Below are positions 1 to 12,716 of a stretch of 64,000 nt of DNA, in pieces. The position numbers were made by a program, and so were the translations under genes. Source of the stretch: Hedera helix (Eukaryota; Streptophyta; Magnoliopsida; Apiales; Araliaceae); contig OX359266.1 in assembly GCA_947179155.2 (NCBI GenBank), forward strand, positions 15,213,098 through 15,277,097, given 5' to 3'. Each line of letters begins with the position of its first letter. The first letter of the stretch is position 1. The notes under the pieces were generated by a model. The model had not been told where the DNA came from. It was given only the letters and a program-made list of their open reading frames with translations, and did not search any database.

Positions 1-1206
1 GGGTCATTACAATGAAAGCATTTTTGGTGGCCAAACGTGAAACGAGAAATTGCGGATTATGTAAGCCGATGCTTAACGTGTCAGTGAATCAAAGCTGAGC
101 ATCAGAAGCCAAGTGGACTACTACAACCTCTTGAAATTCCAGAATGGAAATGGGAACATATTACCATGGATTTCGTGGTAGGGCTTCCGATTACTCAAAA
201 GGGCTACGATGTTATTTGGGTGATAGTAGACAGACTAACAAAGTCGGCTCACTTCTTGCCAATTAAGATCAAATACAAATTGGATCAATTGGCCATAATC
301 TACATTAAAGAAGTGATATCGCGGCATGAAGTACTAGTGTCAATTATGTCAGATCGGGATCCGTGCTTTTCATCAAATTTTTGAAGGAGTCTGCAAGAAA
401 GGTTAGGGACACAACTAAGGTTGAGTACGACCTACAATCCTCAAACCGATGGTCAAAGCGAAAGAACAATACAAACTTTAGAAGATATGTTGCGGGCCTG
501 TATTATGGATTTCAAAGGAAATTGGGACGATCATCTACCTTTGGTGGAATTTGCATATAACAACAGTTACCACGCAAGTATAGGAATGCCGCCTTGCGAA
601 GCATTATATGGAAGAAAGTGTAGAACTCCTTTGTATTGGGATGAAGTTGGCGAACGTCAACTGCTAGGACCTGAATTAGTTCAATAAACGGCGGATACAG
701 TTAAGTTAATACGAGCTCGCTTAGTAGCCACTCAGGATCGACAGAAAAAGTATGCAAATTTGCATAGGCAAAGTCGGGATTTTGAGGTAGGAAGCCACGT
801 GTTTCTTAAAGTGTCTCCATGGAAGGGAAAAATCAGATTTGGAAAGAAAGGTAAATTAAGTCCTATATTTATTGGACCGTTTGAAGTATTAAAGAAAGTT
901 GGGGAAGTGGCATATGAAGTGGCTCTACCTCCAGAATTAGAACATATACATAATGTTTTCCACGTGACAGTGCTACGACCGTACAAGCTAGATTATAAGC
1001 ACGTCATAGCATATGAACCTATTCAGATAGAGACGGATTTAACGTATGAAGAAATTTCTGTCCAAATATTAGATAGGAAAGAGCAAGTCTTAAGAAATAA
1101 AGTGATTCCTTCCGTTAAAGTGCTATGGCGAAATCATAATGTTGAAGAAGCCACTTGGGAATTAGAAGAGAAAATACGAAAGAATTATCCCAATTTATTT
1201 GAATAG
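1..1206 (+). pseudogene. Ty3/gypsy integrase and chromodomain-like C-terminus (3' end of pol), decayed
   Basis: The 3' end of a chromovirus-like Ty3/gypsy polyprotein, read in a single frame from base 1. Visible in order: the last two cysteines of the integrase HHCC zinc finger (CLTC, near 90-108), the catalytic core with D in TMDFV, D in SDRDP and E in GQSERT, a GKIRFGKKGKLSP integrase C-terminal segment, and a chromodomain-like tail (VLWRNHNVEEATWE) ending at a TAA. Four in-frame stops (at 13, 109, 382 and 685) break the frame with no frameshift; several sit where the family has Trp or Gln, as C-to-T decay would give. The 5' part of the element lies outside the window. The directly following polypurine tract and LTR confirm the orientation. 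The family is certain; it is not functional. Confidence 0.93.
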
Positions 1207-1215
1207 TTAGTGTAG

Positions 1216-1251
1216 AAATTCCGGGACGGAATTTTTGTAAGGAGGGAAGAA
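1216..1251 (+). promoter_or_regulatory. Pre-PPT hairpin and polypurine tract of the gypsy element
   Basis: Ten bases after the pol stop is an inverted repeat, AAATTCCG-GGA-CGGAATTT (1216-1234), followed by the purine tract AAGGAGGGAAGAA (1239-1251). The LTR starts with TG at 1252. Purine tracts prime plus-strand DNA synthesis in LTR retrotransposons. Equivalent hairpins precede the purine tracts at 29989-30023 and 35923-35971. Confidence 0.75.
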
Positions 1252-1863
1252 TGTAATATCTAGGATATTACGACATGTAAAAAGTTTAAATAAATAAAAT
1301 GTATGTATTTTAATTATTTAAACTTGGTAGGTAATGTGAATTGTGTAAATTATTTATGTATAAATATATTCTATTGTACTGTTATTAATTTTAAATGAAG
1401 GGTGTCAATAAAATAGGAATTAATATTGAAAATTTATTCTAAATTAAATTAAGAGTTAATGAGAGAATTAACAAGGTTATAATTGTGTTTATAGATTAAT
1501 TAAGATGTATGGTGAATTTTTGGGAAATTATTAAGAAGGGTAATTAATTATATAAAATATATAATACTAAATTATATATTTTATATAAGGAAATATAATT
1601 AAATATAAAGGAATTTATGATTATATAAATTATATGAAAATAAATTCGTTAAAGAAAGGTTAATAATTATATAAAGTACGCAAAATTATATTGTATAGTT
1701 TATATAAAATATATGAAATAGTGAAAAGAATAATAAATAAATATGAATAATTATTATTTTAATAAAATAAATTGTGATTATGCAAAAAAAATAGAATTAT
1801 TTCTATTTTTATGAGATTTAATATTTTTTTAAATTATGTACGTAAAAGAAATGATTACAATAC

Positions 1864-1866
<3 letters not shown>

Positions 1867-1913
<47 letters not shown>
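1867..1913. repeat. (TA)n microsatellite
   Basis: About 47 bases of alternating T and A inside the AT-rich LTR. Confidence 0.95.
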
Positions 1914-1916
<3 letters not shown>

Positions 1917-2351
1917 AATTGATATATGTATATATTATGTAGTAATAGAAAATACATGGATATTTACGTAATGTATATGTAACAATGTTGAAATGTTGAA
2001 AAATTTAATTTTATTAAATTCTGTGTATTATTTTATTAACTTTGGAAGTATAAAATACTTCATATAATTACATGCATGTCATTATGCGTGTACAAAATTT
2101 ATCAAGTAAAGTATTTTAAAAATATATAAATATTATTTATAAATTATTTTATGAATTTTGGTAATTTAAAATAAGTATTTTATATATATTATATAAAATA
2201 TTTATTACCCGAAACAACTGCGTAATGTATTAAATTAGGAACGATGCGTAAAATTTTCACTGACTTAACTCTAAGTCGGTGGACTTGGAGTGAACATTTA
2301 AAAATTACTCACCTAATTGAGTATTAAGCATGCTTGGAAGAATTAATAATA

Positions 2352-3337
2352 AGAGAATCTTTAGTATTCTCTTATTTATTACCCGTGTCTACTATTTAGG
2401 CATAATACCGTCACCCATTTTTACTAAAAAACTGAAAGAAACCCCAAAAACGGAAGAAAGGGGGGAAAGTGAGGAAGAAACAGATGTAGAAATAGAAACA
2501 GCTTCCGAAACGAAGGGGACTAAACAGGAACGAGAGGGATCCACCGAAGAAGATCCTTCTCCTTCCCTTTTTTCGAAAGAAAAGGAGGATCCGGACAAAA
2601 TCGATGAAACGGAAGAGATCCGAGTGAATGGAAAGGAAAAAACAAAAGATGAATTCCACTTTACAGAGACATCCTATAACAATAGCCCAGTTTATAAAGT
2701 TTCTTATTTGTATAAGAATCAAGAAAATTTTAACAAAATAAAAATACTTGATAAAAAAGATGAAGATAAAGGCCTCTTCTGGTTTGAAAAACCTCTTGTG
2801 ACCCTTCTTTTCGATTATAAAATCGCCCATTACGATACATAAAAAATAATAGATTTGAAAGGACTGCAAGAAATGAAATGTCACAATATTTTTTTTATAC
2901 ATGTCGAAGTGATGGAAAAGAAAGAATATCTTTTACGTATCCGCCTAGCTTGTCAACTTTTGAAGAAATGATACAAAGAAGGATGTCTTCGGATGAATTG
3001 TACAATCATTGGATTTATACTAACAAACAAAAAAATAACAACTTAAACAACGAGTTTTTAAATAGAATTGAGGCTCTAGATATGGGATTTCTTTCTCTGG
3101 ATATACTCGAAAAAAGTACTAGATTGTATAATGACACTAAAAAAAATTACTTGCCTAAAATGTATGATCCCATTTTGAATGGGTCATATCGTGGAACAAT
3201 CAAAAAATATTTTTCACCTTCAATCAGAAATAAAATTTCGTTAGAAAATTTCATAGAGACAATGGAAATAAATAAGATTCATAATATCCTTCTTCCTGAT
3301 ACTGATTACCAAGAGTTTGAACAGAAAATAGATTCAT
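2352..3337 (+). pseudogene. ycf1: Nuclear copy of a plastid ycf1 (TIC214) segment (NUPT)
   Basis: The translation matches the plastid-encoded Ycf1/Tic214, a component of the chloroplast inner-envelope import machinery. It starts in the last N-terminal membrane segment (RIFSILLFIT), runs through the acidic stretch (EERGESEEETDVEIE) and FWFEKPLVTLLFDYK, then MSQYFFYTCRSDGKERISF and EQKID. Only about 330 codons of a protein usually near 1,800 residues are present, with neither natural end. A deletion of a few bases just after FDYK (near 2818) shifts the frame, so two open segments result (to 2842, and about 2830-3339). Further substitutions and small deletions are visible. It lies inside a gypsy LTR. 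Plastid-to-nucleus transfer is the clear explanation and the copy is not functional. Confidence 0.93.
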
Positions 3338-4122
3338 AATAATACCAATTGCCAAACATCAAATAACCATCTTATCTCTATATTTCCTTTCTTTTCCCAT
3401 CACCGCCATCCGCCAACCGTAGCTACCATCACCACCAAGAAGAAAATAGTTGGTGCCATCAAGGTGACTATCAACCCGCCAAGAATTTTTTTTAAGCTTT
3501 TAGAAGGTATAAAAATAGTTTCTTTGATTTATTTTTGTATTTGTAGTGATAAAATAATTTAGTGAAAAATTAGTAAATAATCATATAATTGTTCTATATA
3601 ATTTTTAGATGTGTATCTATGAATTTTATAATGTTTGGGGTAATTATATGGTAGAAATAATGAACAAAAATTTGGTAAAAATACTTCCGGCTGGCTACTG
3701 TTAACGCAGAAAAGAGAAGAAAAAATTTTAGGTCGCCCACGCATTGCGCGCGGCCAATTTTTTTTTCCAAATCAGGGATGAAACGGCGACGTTTCGAGCG
3801 GCCAAAAGGCAAAGACAAAGGATATAAATAAGAAAGACAAAGGCAAAGGAAAGATGTCGGTTTGAAGAATTGATGAAATGTCCCTCGCCCGTAGTTTTTA
3901 ATCTATTTTGTGGCTGTAGATGTGGAATATGTATCCTAGTAATGTTGTATGTATATAAAGGTTGATGACCCTGGGAAGTTGATTAGATATCTTTTGTATA
4001 ATGTTGAACCATAATGGATGTAATATATTAATAATACTTTTAAATAGTGGTAAATGAAGTTAGAATATATGAATCGTGAGCACCAAATTTGAGGTTCAAG
4101 GAGCCCGAATTTGGGGGCGTTA

Positions 4123-5991
4123 TAGTTACCCTAAAGAAACTACAGGGTATTATTTCTATCATCGTACTGAACAAAAGGTGTTTGTTGCGAATCATGCTAC
4201 CTTCTTGGAAAAGGAGTTTATCCTTGAAGGGGTTAGAGGGAGTAAAATAGACCTTGAAGAAGTTCAAGAACTACAAAACACTACGGTCAAAATGAGATAC
4301 CTAACCAAGTAACACAACCTACTGTACCACATCCTATTTGTAAATCTGGAAGAGTGCCGAAGATAACTGAAATGTATAGATTCAACATAGAAGATGATAA
4401 AGAGATACGCATCATAGATATAGATGATCTGTGGACTTACGAAGAGGTAATGAGTAGTAAAGACTTAGAGAAATGGCTAACAACGATGAAATCCAATATG
4501 GACTCGATATATGAAAACCAAGTATAAACTTTGGTTACTCCACCTGAGGGCATTAAACCTATTAGGTGTAAATGGGTCTTTAAAAGAAAGACTGGAGCAG
4601 ACGACAAGGTAGAGACCTATAAGGCCCGACTGGTTGTTAAATGTTTCAAAAAAAGAAAAGGTGTTGACTATGACGAAACCTTCTTACCAATAGCGATGCT
4701 CAAGTCCATTCAGAGTTTGTTTGCAATTACAACTTATCATGACTACGAAATTTGGTAAATGGATGTGAAAACGACATTTCTAAATAGAAAAAAACTATAA
4801 GAGGATGTCTATATGATACAGCCAGCGGTTTTGTTTGAAAAGTTAGAACAAATCAAGTCTGTAAGCTACAACGATTTCTTAATAGATTAAAGCAAGCTTT
4901 TCGAAGATGGAACCTCCGTTTTCATGAGACAATCAAAGAATTTAATTTTATCAAAAATGAGGATGAACCATGTGTGTACAAGAACGTTAGTGGGAGCGCT
5001 GTGACATTTCTAGTATTATATGTTGATGATATATTACTGATAAGGAATGGTGTTCCAATGCTACAGTCGATCAAGATATGGTTATCTAAAAACTTCTCAA
5101 TGAAGGACTTGGAAAAAACATCATACGTTTTAAGAATACAGGTCTATAGAGATAAATCTAAAAAGATGTTTAGTTTGTCCCACGGAACTTATAATGACTC
5201 GATGATAAAGAAGTTTAGCATGAAATATTCCAAGAAAGGGCTCATACCAATGAGTCATGGAATACATCTCTCCAAGAAACAGACCCTAGTGACACCTAAA
5301 AAGAGAGACCGTGTGAGCAAGATTTCATATGCCTCGGCGATATGATCTATCATGTATGGGATGATATGTAGTAGACCTAATGTTGCTCATGCACTTAGTG
5401 TAACATGCAGATATCAGTATAATCTTGCAGAAGAATATTGGAAGACAGTGAAAAAATCCTAAAATACTTAAGAATAACTAAGGATGTATTTCTTGTTTAC
5501 GATGGGTCTGATTTAAAACTAGAGAGGCATATAAACCCAAGTTTTTAAACTGATCAAGATGACAGTAAATCCACTTTGGGTCGTGTGTTTACCTTAACCA
5601 GCGGCACAATGAGTTGGAAAAGTTTCAAGCAGCAAACAGTTGCTGATTCAGTGACAGAGGCAGAGTACATAGCTACAAAGGAGACTATTTAGATGAAAAA
5701 GTTTGTAACCGGACTCAGGATGGTTCCTAGCATTCAATGACCAGTGCCTTTATTTTCTGACAATATATGAGCTGTTGCACAAGCTAATGAACCTATGTCT
5801 CATCAGACATCCAAACATGTGTTGCGGTGGTTTCATTTTATTAGAGAGATCATTGAAAGAGAATATGTCACCCTAGACCGAGTGGACTCTTAGGACAACA
5901 TTGTAGATCCATTTACTAAAGCGTTAACTCAACAACAGTTTAATCATCACTTAGAAAAGATAGGTATTAGATACCATAACTATTGGCTTTA
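4123..5991 (+). pseudogene. Ty1/copia pol remnant (integrase end, reverse transcriptase, RNase H)
   Basis: Decayed copia polyprotein. In order: integrase C-terminal segment (YPKETTGYYFYHRTEQKVF, 4124-4270); reverse transcriptase (IRCKWVFKRKTG at about 4560, then LYVDDILLIRN near 5017-5050 with the YVDD catalytic pair intact); RNase H (MSWKSFKQQTVADSVTEAEY near 5610-5680); and the conserved end RYHNYW near 5970. Stops and frameshifts interrupt it throughout, so the protein is not made. Its 5' half is missing here because the gypsy element ending at 4122 inserted into it. A relative lies at 11448-12716. Confidence 0.9.
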
Positions 5992-6039
5992 GTGTAAGTA
6001 GGATATTGAAAGTAGTATGCATAAAAGCTAATCATATTT

Positions 6040-7790
6040 GATATAATATAGCATATACTTTGTAATTTTATTCATTTATTAATCAAAGTTTATTTATACA
6101 AAGATTTTTTTTATCCATATTTAATTGATGATTTTAATTGTGATAAACCCATAGTTTTTTAGTAATGCTTTAAGAATCATGATGGTTATCATGCTAATGA
6201 GATCTAAATTTAAGATAGCTAAAAATTAAAATTATTTCTAATCATGAGATCACTAAAATAGGGATTAGTGAATCCGGATAGATTAGTACATACTATGCTT
6301 ACTCTTACGAAAAGGATGACTAATTTCATAATCATCTGTGTAGAAACACTAAAATAAGTATGTAGGTGCTTATTAGAGAATAAGTTCACTGAATGTGACT
6401 CGCTCAAGGAACACTAAATGGAGTTTTACTTGTTTGTCAATAGGAGTTCCTTTTGTGATAGTAGTATAAGTGATCCTTGGACTTGAGATCATCATAGTAT
6501 CTCGTGTATGATGAGTTATGCTTTAACATATTCCTTAAGACGTTTAGGGTGTATTAAAGGGTACGCTCGGGTATAATAAGTTGTACATGGAGGTAAATGA
6601 ATGATTAACAAAGAATCTAACACTTGTAGTAAAAGGAGAGAATGTCTTATGCGATTCTATAAATGAAAACTCAGTAGTCATTAGCCAAGGCCTAATGGAA
6701 ATTAGAAAGGAGTTTCTAATTTACCTAAAATTAAGTTGTGCATTTGAGAATCAATATGCATATGATCAAATAAAATAAGACTTGACGGTAAATTCATGTC
6801 TTATATTTGATTGGGACATTGAATGATAGAAGGATTGAATTGTATGGTATCTATTCACTAAAAGGTTCTTTAATGATTAAATGTTGAAATCTATATTTTT
6901 TGGAAAGTCGTTAATCGTTAATTGGGCTTACCCTTATTGTGGAATAAATATTATTTATTTAAATGAATTAAATATTTTAATTTATTTATTTAAATAAGAT
7001 TTAAATTATTCTAATTGATTTATTCTACAACTGGTTTAATACAAAGAACATAAAGGGTCACACCTCAAAAGAAAAAAATATTTATTTAAGAAGTAAATGA
7101 CATAATTGTAATAATAGATTGAATATATTTAATTTATACTTTGGTGATAGATTAAAATAAATAACTTAGTATTTATTATTTAGTATTTTAGAAATACTAA
7201 TTATAAATTAATAAAAGGAGTTTTATTATTATTATTATTACTTAGTTCATAAATGATTTAGGAATTAATTAATAAGGCTACTCTCATATTAGTTCTTAAT
7301 AAGATTAGGAGTTTAATTAAAAATCTTATTCCTAAAGGTGTTAGGAGGGTTGACTATATCCATAAATAAGAGGAGCCTTATTATGGATTGATCTTACACA
7401 CACATTCACAAGATTTGGGAGAGTACTCACAAGTTCTCTAGATCTAAGGAATTAGAAGAAAGAGAAAACTAAAGTTAGCCACCACCCACTTCTTTAATCC
7501 ATATTATTCCTTGGTGGATCACCTCTAGAGGCCAAACGCTCGGGTGACTTACATTGATCAAAGAAATCTAATCGATGAATTTGAAGGAGAACGCGAAGAA
7601 CAAAAGAGTTGAACCCGTACTTGTGGATGTGTTGAATCTTTAAGGGTATAATCTCTAACTTTTTCTTTGTTAATTAATAATTGTGCATAAAGGTCGATCC
7701 TGAATTATGGTTTGTAGTAAAAAAACTAAATATTTTTTTACTATATTTCTACTGTTATTATGCAATTTGATTGTATGTTCATGGATATTG
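6040..7790 (+). mobile_element. Probable 3' LTR and flank of the copia element
   Basis: Non-coding DNA directly downstream of the copia pol end. The first 300 bases (about 6040-6355) recur at 8812-9128 as a diverged direct copy, as expected of LTR sequence. No clear TG...CA ends were found, so the limits are approximate. AT-rich, with a short ATT run near 7226. No gene seen. Confidence 0.45.
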
Positions 7791-7879
7791 CAAACCAATA
7801 ATTCATGAGTCTTTGGGCCTAGTCTTTGTCTAAACATCTCAAGAGACCCATGCCAACATTTCTTTTGTACAGAGCATCT

Positions 7880-8818
7880 CCACTTAAATAGAACTTCATC
7901 ACCATCTTTTAGATCCTTCGTCTGTCAGTCTGATTTGCCTTAGTGGGAATAGATCCATCTCGCAGATATTCTTTAATATCATGGTAACAGGGTTGTCTGG
8001 GTCGAGACCCATTATTTGAAATTTCTCCGACATGGTTTTTATAAGCAGGAGTGCTTTACACGACAAACTCGATATTAGGGACAACCTTATTCTTAGATAC
8101 ATGAAGCAATGATGCCAATGTGGCCAATGCATCTGTAAAATAGTTTTGGTTCCTTGGGATATGTCAGAAGACGATGTCTTCGAATTACTTTGCCATCTTA
8201 ACAACATGTCGATGATAAGGTAATAGGTGAAGTTCATTCGTGTTGTACATTCCCTTAGACTGTTAGATGACCAACTCTAAATCGCCAAATACAGTTAATC
8301 ATTTTACTCCAGTATGTACTTTGAGTCAACTTGAGTCCAAGAATGCATCCTTCATATTTAGCAATATTTTTTGAGTTGTTAAATTATAATTTGGCCTCCA
8401 CCAGGTATTATTCCCCCATGATGGATACTAGGACTACCCAAGTTTCGACTCCTTCCATATTCATGGCACCGTCGTAATACATTTTCTAGAATTGGCCTTC
8501 ATCCTCACACCTCGTATGCTGGATTGCTAATATGCCTTCGTTAAGGAAATAGGTTTCCAGAGGTTCAAACCCGCCTAAGGGTATTTCAGATAGTTGATTT
8601 GCTATTCCTTGACCTTTCACGAATTTCTGTGTCACGTAAATAGTGTCAAACTGCTAGAGGATCAATTGCCATCTAGATAATCTATAATTCAATATCGATT
8701 TGTCAAATATATACTTCAATGGATCCATGCAGGAGATCAAATAAGTAGTATAACCATGTAAGTAATGTTGCAATCTCATCGCGGCCAATGCTAAAGCGCA
8801 ATAATATTCGATGTGATG
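7880..8818 (-). pseudogene. Ty3/gypsy reverse transcriptase end and RNase H fragment
   Basis: Minus-strand translation starts with the RT/RNase H linker typical of plant gypsy elements (YYCALALAAMRLQHYL, then DPLKYIFDKSILNYRLSRWQ, 8654-8800). It continues through a decayed RNase H with recognisable pieces (VTQKFVKGQ, LELVI, MYNTNELHLLPYHRH) to about 7899. Several stops and at least one frameshift are present. No LTR of its own is visible. It is flanked by two partial copies of the same copia LTR-like segment. It is a fragment and not functional. Confidence 0.75.
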
Positions 8819-9128
8819 TAGTATATACTTTGTAATCTTATTCATTTATTAATAAAAGAATTCATTTATTTAAAGGCATTATTTATCCATATTTAATTGT
8901 TGAATTAATTGTGATAAACCCATAGTTTTTTAGCAATGCTTTTAGAATATGATGACGATCATGCTAATGAGATCTAAATTCTAGATTGCTCAAAACTAAA
9001 ATTGTTCATAATCGTGGGATTACTAAAATGAGGATTAGTGAATTCGGATATATTAGCACATGATATTTTTGCTCTTATGAAGATGATTATTGATCTCATA
9101 ACCATTTGTGTAGCAACACTAAACCATT
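8812..9128 (+). repeat. Second, diverged copy of the copia LTR segment at 6040-6355
   Basis: Shares long stretches with 6040-6355, including GATAAACCCATAGTTTTTTA and CATGCTAATGAGATCTAAAT, and the same order of blocks up to the words for 'gtgtag.aacactaaa'. The two copies flank the minus-strand gypsy fragment as direct repeats. Confidence 0.8.
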
Positions 9129-10376
9129 TGTGTATGACTTCCAAGAATGTTTATCTAACTTTCTCTTCATCTTCTTCATTCATTAGTCCCAAAAATTGAA
9201 AGTTGAGAGATCAAAAATCCAAGGTTAAGAAGTTTCCCATGGTAGAAAACTCATTTCCCTTTTCTTCTCTCAAGCCCTAGCCTCTCTCTCTCAGCCCCAA
9301 ATGAAATAAGTAATGAAATATTATGATTTAGGGCTGCAAAACTAGACTTAAAAAGGTTGATCCCCAATCTGCTATAGTACCACCATTGCGGCGGTAATAG
9401 GGGAGCATTGCAGTGCACCTTTATATTTTACTGGCAGAACCTTTGAGCGTCGGGACGGTGAAACTTGTTGTTGGATTTTACTTTGTACTACCGCTTCAGC
9501 GGTAGCAGGGCACCGCTATGGCTGTTGCTTTGTTAGAAATTACAAAAATGCCCCTACCAGCTATATTTTTCTATAAAAATTAAATTAAAATGCATAAAAT
9601 ATATAAAAATAATATAAATTACCTAAAATACAAATAAAACACATAAAACTAATATTACACCATATTTTACAATAATAACATAAAAATAACTAAAATACTA
9701 AAGAATTCACAAAATCATCAAGTTCAAATGTATTAAATTAGTAAGTATTAAAGTCGGTCATCATGTACTTCCCACCAATGGATTCCTCGTTATCCACTTT
9801 GGTATTTTTACGCCGAGAATTCCCCTTCTTTTGAGAACCTGTTATAAGTTATGATTGTCTTTGAGTATTTTTTATCTGCACTACTCTCTGCATAATAGTT
9901 TATAATATATCCTCCAGCTCAAGTATATCCATCTTTTAATTCGCCGTAGATGAACCCTTTCAAAACATCCCTTTATCCTTTATATTAGACATGATTTCGC
10001 TGCAAAACAAAGGTTAGTAGTAAAAAAATTCCTCACCACTCCCTTACGTGTTTCGTTCAATATAATGGATCGTTCGTGGATCGCTAGGCTTTTACCCTCT
10101 AATAGTCTCACAACTCTTTCCTTTTTCCACTAATTATTATCTCTTATAGGTTCTTTTTGAATTTATCAATAACTATCAAGAACAATAAATAGCAAAGTAT
10201 GACAATTGTGTTACTGATAAGATTTACGAGTTGTTCGCCTTTAAATGCGCCTTGAAATTATTTGATCATCGTAGATTGCACTTGATTGAAGCCTTCAACT
10301 TCCACAAATTATACTTGATGAAAGCCTTGTAATTTACAATTGGCAAAGATTTGATAATACAAAATTTATCTAAATA
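9129..10376. other. Gene-free repeat-derived DNA
   Basis: No coding region seen on either strand. Holds a GC-rich patch near 9380-9530 with an inverted repeat CTACCGCT-TC-AGCGGTAG (9488-9505). The style resembles untranslated retroelement sequence, but no family can be named. Confidence 0.5.
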
Positions 10377-10377
10377 A

Positions 10378-10378
10378 A

Positions 10379-10448
<70 letters not shown>

Positions 10449-10449
10449 T
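10378..10449. repeat. (ATT)n microsatellite, about 24 units
   Basis: Uninterrupted ATT/TTA triplets for roughly 72 bases. On the minus strand it reads as poly-Asn, which is not a real protein. Confidence 0.97.
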
Positions 10450-11447
10450 AACAAATAATTAAACTAGAACAAAAAATAAAGATAGATAACCCGTTAGATG
10501 AACATAGCTCTGATGCCTACTAATAAGGTCCACGGTATGCTTGTGTAAGGTGAACGCTGCTTGGATCCTTTTCTAACCAAGTTGTAGTGTGGAATACGCA
10601 CAACACCTCAACTCGTCGCTTATATTGAAGCGATAACTTTGGTACCATTGCTTGTGTAGGATGATTGCATTAAATGGACAACAACAACACCTAAACCCAT
10701 TGTCTATAAAGAGACAAGAACTTCGGTACAATCGATGATTAATGCGGTAGAAGACGCCACACACATGACTAAAAAACGTTTAGAAATTCTCAAAGAACCA
10801 AAAGATGAAGAATAAATTCTCTCAAGAAAAAATATTGAATAATAATAATGAATTGTATGTTTACAAGAGCCTTTGAAGTTTATTTATACTAATTCTATGT
10901 TCCTAATCCTCAAACTAATAGGAAACATCATTACATAAGAAATGTTATCTAAAAAGGTAACAAACTCTAAACCAAATTAGAAAAAATCTGAAAAAATGCA
11001 TAAAAGTAAAAATTTGATTTCGCGTCTGCAGCCGCGGCAGACTTCTGTAAGCTAAAATCAGGGTTGGGGCGCAGACCTCTCAACCAAAATACGTCGGGGA
11101 AATTTCTGAAAATGTTAGGGCGAATTCCTTTCTGCTGGTCACGGTTGGGGCGGACTCTTCTAGTGTAAATTCCACGGTGAGGGCATACTCATTGTTTTCC
11201 AATTTTGACTTTTGGCTAACTTTTGCATTTTGATTCATACACACTTGTAACATTTAAACCAACCTTGAAACCTCTTCTTGACTTGTATTGCTTGAACTTT
11301 CTTTAGCCCAAACTTGTTGAATCAGTTCGACAAGTTATTCCTTGAATCGTTTTGCTCGTGCACGCATAAATGGTCCAATAAAAACTTGAACTGGATCTCC
11401 CCAAGTTTTAACTCCTTGACTCTCATCCAAGCCAAGCATGTCCTCAT
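10450..11447. other. Gene-free DNA, probable remnant of an LTR
   Basis: No gene seen. Near 10505-10530 a degenerate primer-binding-like string (GCTCTGATGCC) borders the block, as at the LTR edges of other elements here. The right end abuts the second copia remnant. Identity as an LTR is only a suggestion. Confidence 0.3.
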
Positions 11448-12716
11448 CAGGGAGTAAGATAGATATTGAAGAAGTTTGAAAACCACAAAATACTATAAAT
11501 CAAGTGAAGGAACCTGTTCAAGTAGAAGAATCTATTGTACCACAACTGGCTCATAAATTTGGAAGATTGCTGAAGATACCTGATAGGTGTGGATTCATCA
11601 TAGATGATGATGATGAGGTACGCATAATAAAGGATGATGATCCAGTAACATACGATAAGGTATGAGTAGTAGAGACTCAAGAAAAATGACTAATGTCCAT
11701 GAAATCTGAAATTAGTCTTTAAGAGAAAGACTAGAATGGATGGAAAGGTGGAGACCTATAAAACTTGATTAGAGGCAAAATATTTCAAACAAAGTTAAGG
11801 AATTCACTATGATAAAACTTTTACTAGTAGTAATGCTCAAGTTCATTTAGATTTTGCTTGCATTTGAAGCTTAATATACTAGATTTGGCAAATGGACATG
11901 AAGACATCCTTCTTAAAAAACAAGTATGTATATAGGATACAATCAGAGGGGGTTTTCTCCAAACATGGTGCAAATCACGTATGTAAGTTATAACGTATGG
12001 ATTGAAGAAAAAAATTCAAAAATGAAATATCCGTCTTGATGAGACAATTAAAAGAGTTTGATTTTATCAAAAATGACGATGAACCAAATGTGTACAAGAC
12101 GGTTAGTAAGAGCACTGTGATTCCTAGTACTTTATGTTAATATACTACTAATAATGAATGACATATCAATATTACAATCAGTAAAAAAATAATTTTCTAA
12201 ACACTTCTCTAAGAAGGACTTGGGAAAAGTATCCTACTATGGTGGCTCTGATTTGAAACTAAAGGACTTTACTAACTCAAGTTTTTTAGACTGGTCAAGA
12301 TAACAACAAATCCGTTTTAGATTATATGATTACCTTGAACGATAGTGTAGTGAGTTAAAAAAGTTACAACCAGTAAAGAGTTTCTGATATAGTGACAAAT
12401 GCATAGTATATAATTGTAAGTGAAGTTGCAAAGAAGATTGTTTGGATGAACAAGTTCATTAAAGAACTTGAAATGGTTCCTTACATTAAAGGAGTTTAAT
12501 TTGTCAAGGAATTTAAGTCTCGTATGAAATCTAAATATGTGTTGCAACACTTTTATTTGATTAGAGGAATCATTGAAAATGAGATGACACCATAGAGATG
12601 ATAGACTCTCAAAACAACATTACAGATCTATTAACTAAACTATTTTTTCCAATAGTATAGTCCCAACTTAAAGAAGATAGGTATTAAATACCAAAGATAA
12701 TTGACTATAATACAAG
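11448..12716 (+). pseudogene. Second Ty1/copia pol remnant, same family as 4123-5991
   Basis: Nucleotide-level relative of the first copia copy: its start (AGGGAGTAAGATAGATATTG) corresponds to about 4227, and its end (AGGTATTAAATACC) to the RYHNYW end near 5970. Blocks for RT (KRKTRMDGKVETYK; a decayed YVDD region near 12130) and RNase H can be followed. A large central deletion between RT and RNase H shortens it. Stops occur every few dozen codons, so it is older or more decayed than the first copy. Confidence 0.8.

Larger units (their letters stand above)
1252..4122 (+). mobile_element. 3' LTR of the gypsy element, with a plastid insertion inside it
   Basis: Starts TGTAATATCT right after the polypurine tract. 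It ends near 4122 in CCCGAATTTGGGGGCGTTA, which matches the LTR ends of the minus-strand gypsy element (33247 and 41315) apart from a decayed terminal CA. Most is AT-rich and non-coding (1252-2350, including a TA microsatellite; 3340-4060). A GC-rich patch at 3735-3800 holds GCATTGCGCGCGG, like patches in the LTRs at 25.3 kb and 57.9 kb. About 1 kb of plastid DNA (2352-3337) splits the LTR. Immediately after 4122 the sequence becomes copia integrase, so this element inserted into a copia element. The right boundary is good to a few bases. Confidence 0.7.

Noticed and set aside
2411..2902. 163-codon minus-strand ORF
   Set aside because: Shadow of the plastid ycf1 fragment on the other strand.
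10266..10454. Minus-strand ORF with poly-Asn
   Set aside because: Translation of an ATT microsatellite.
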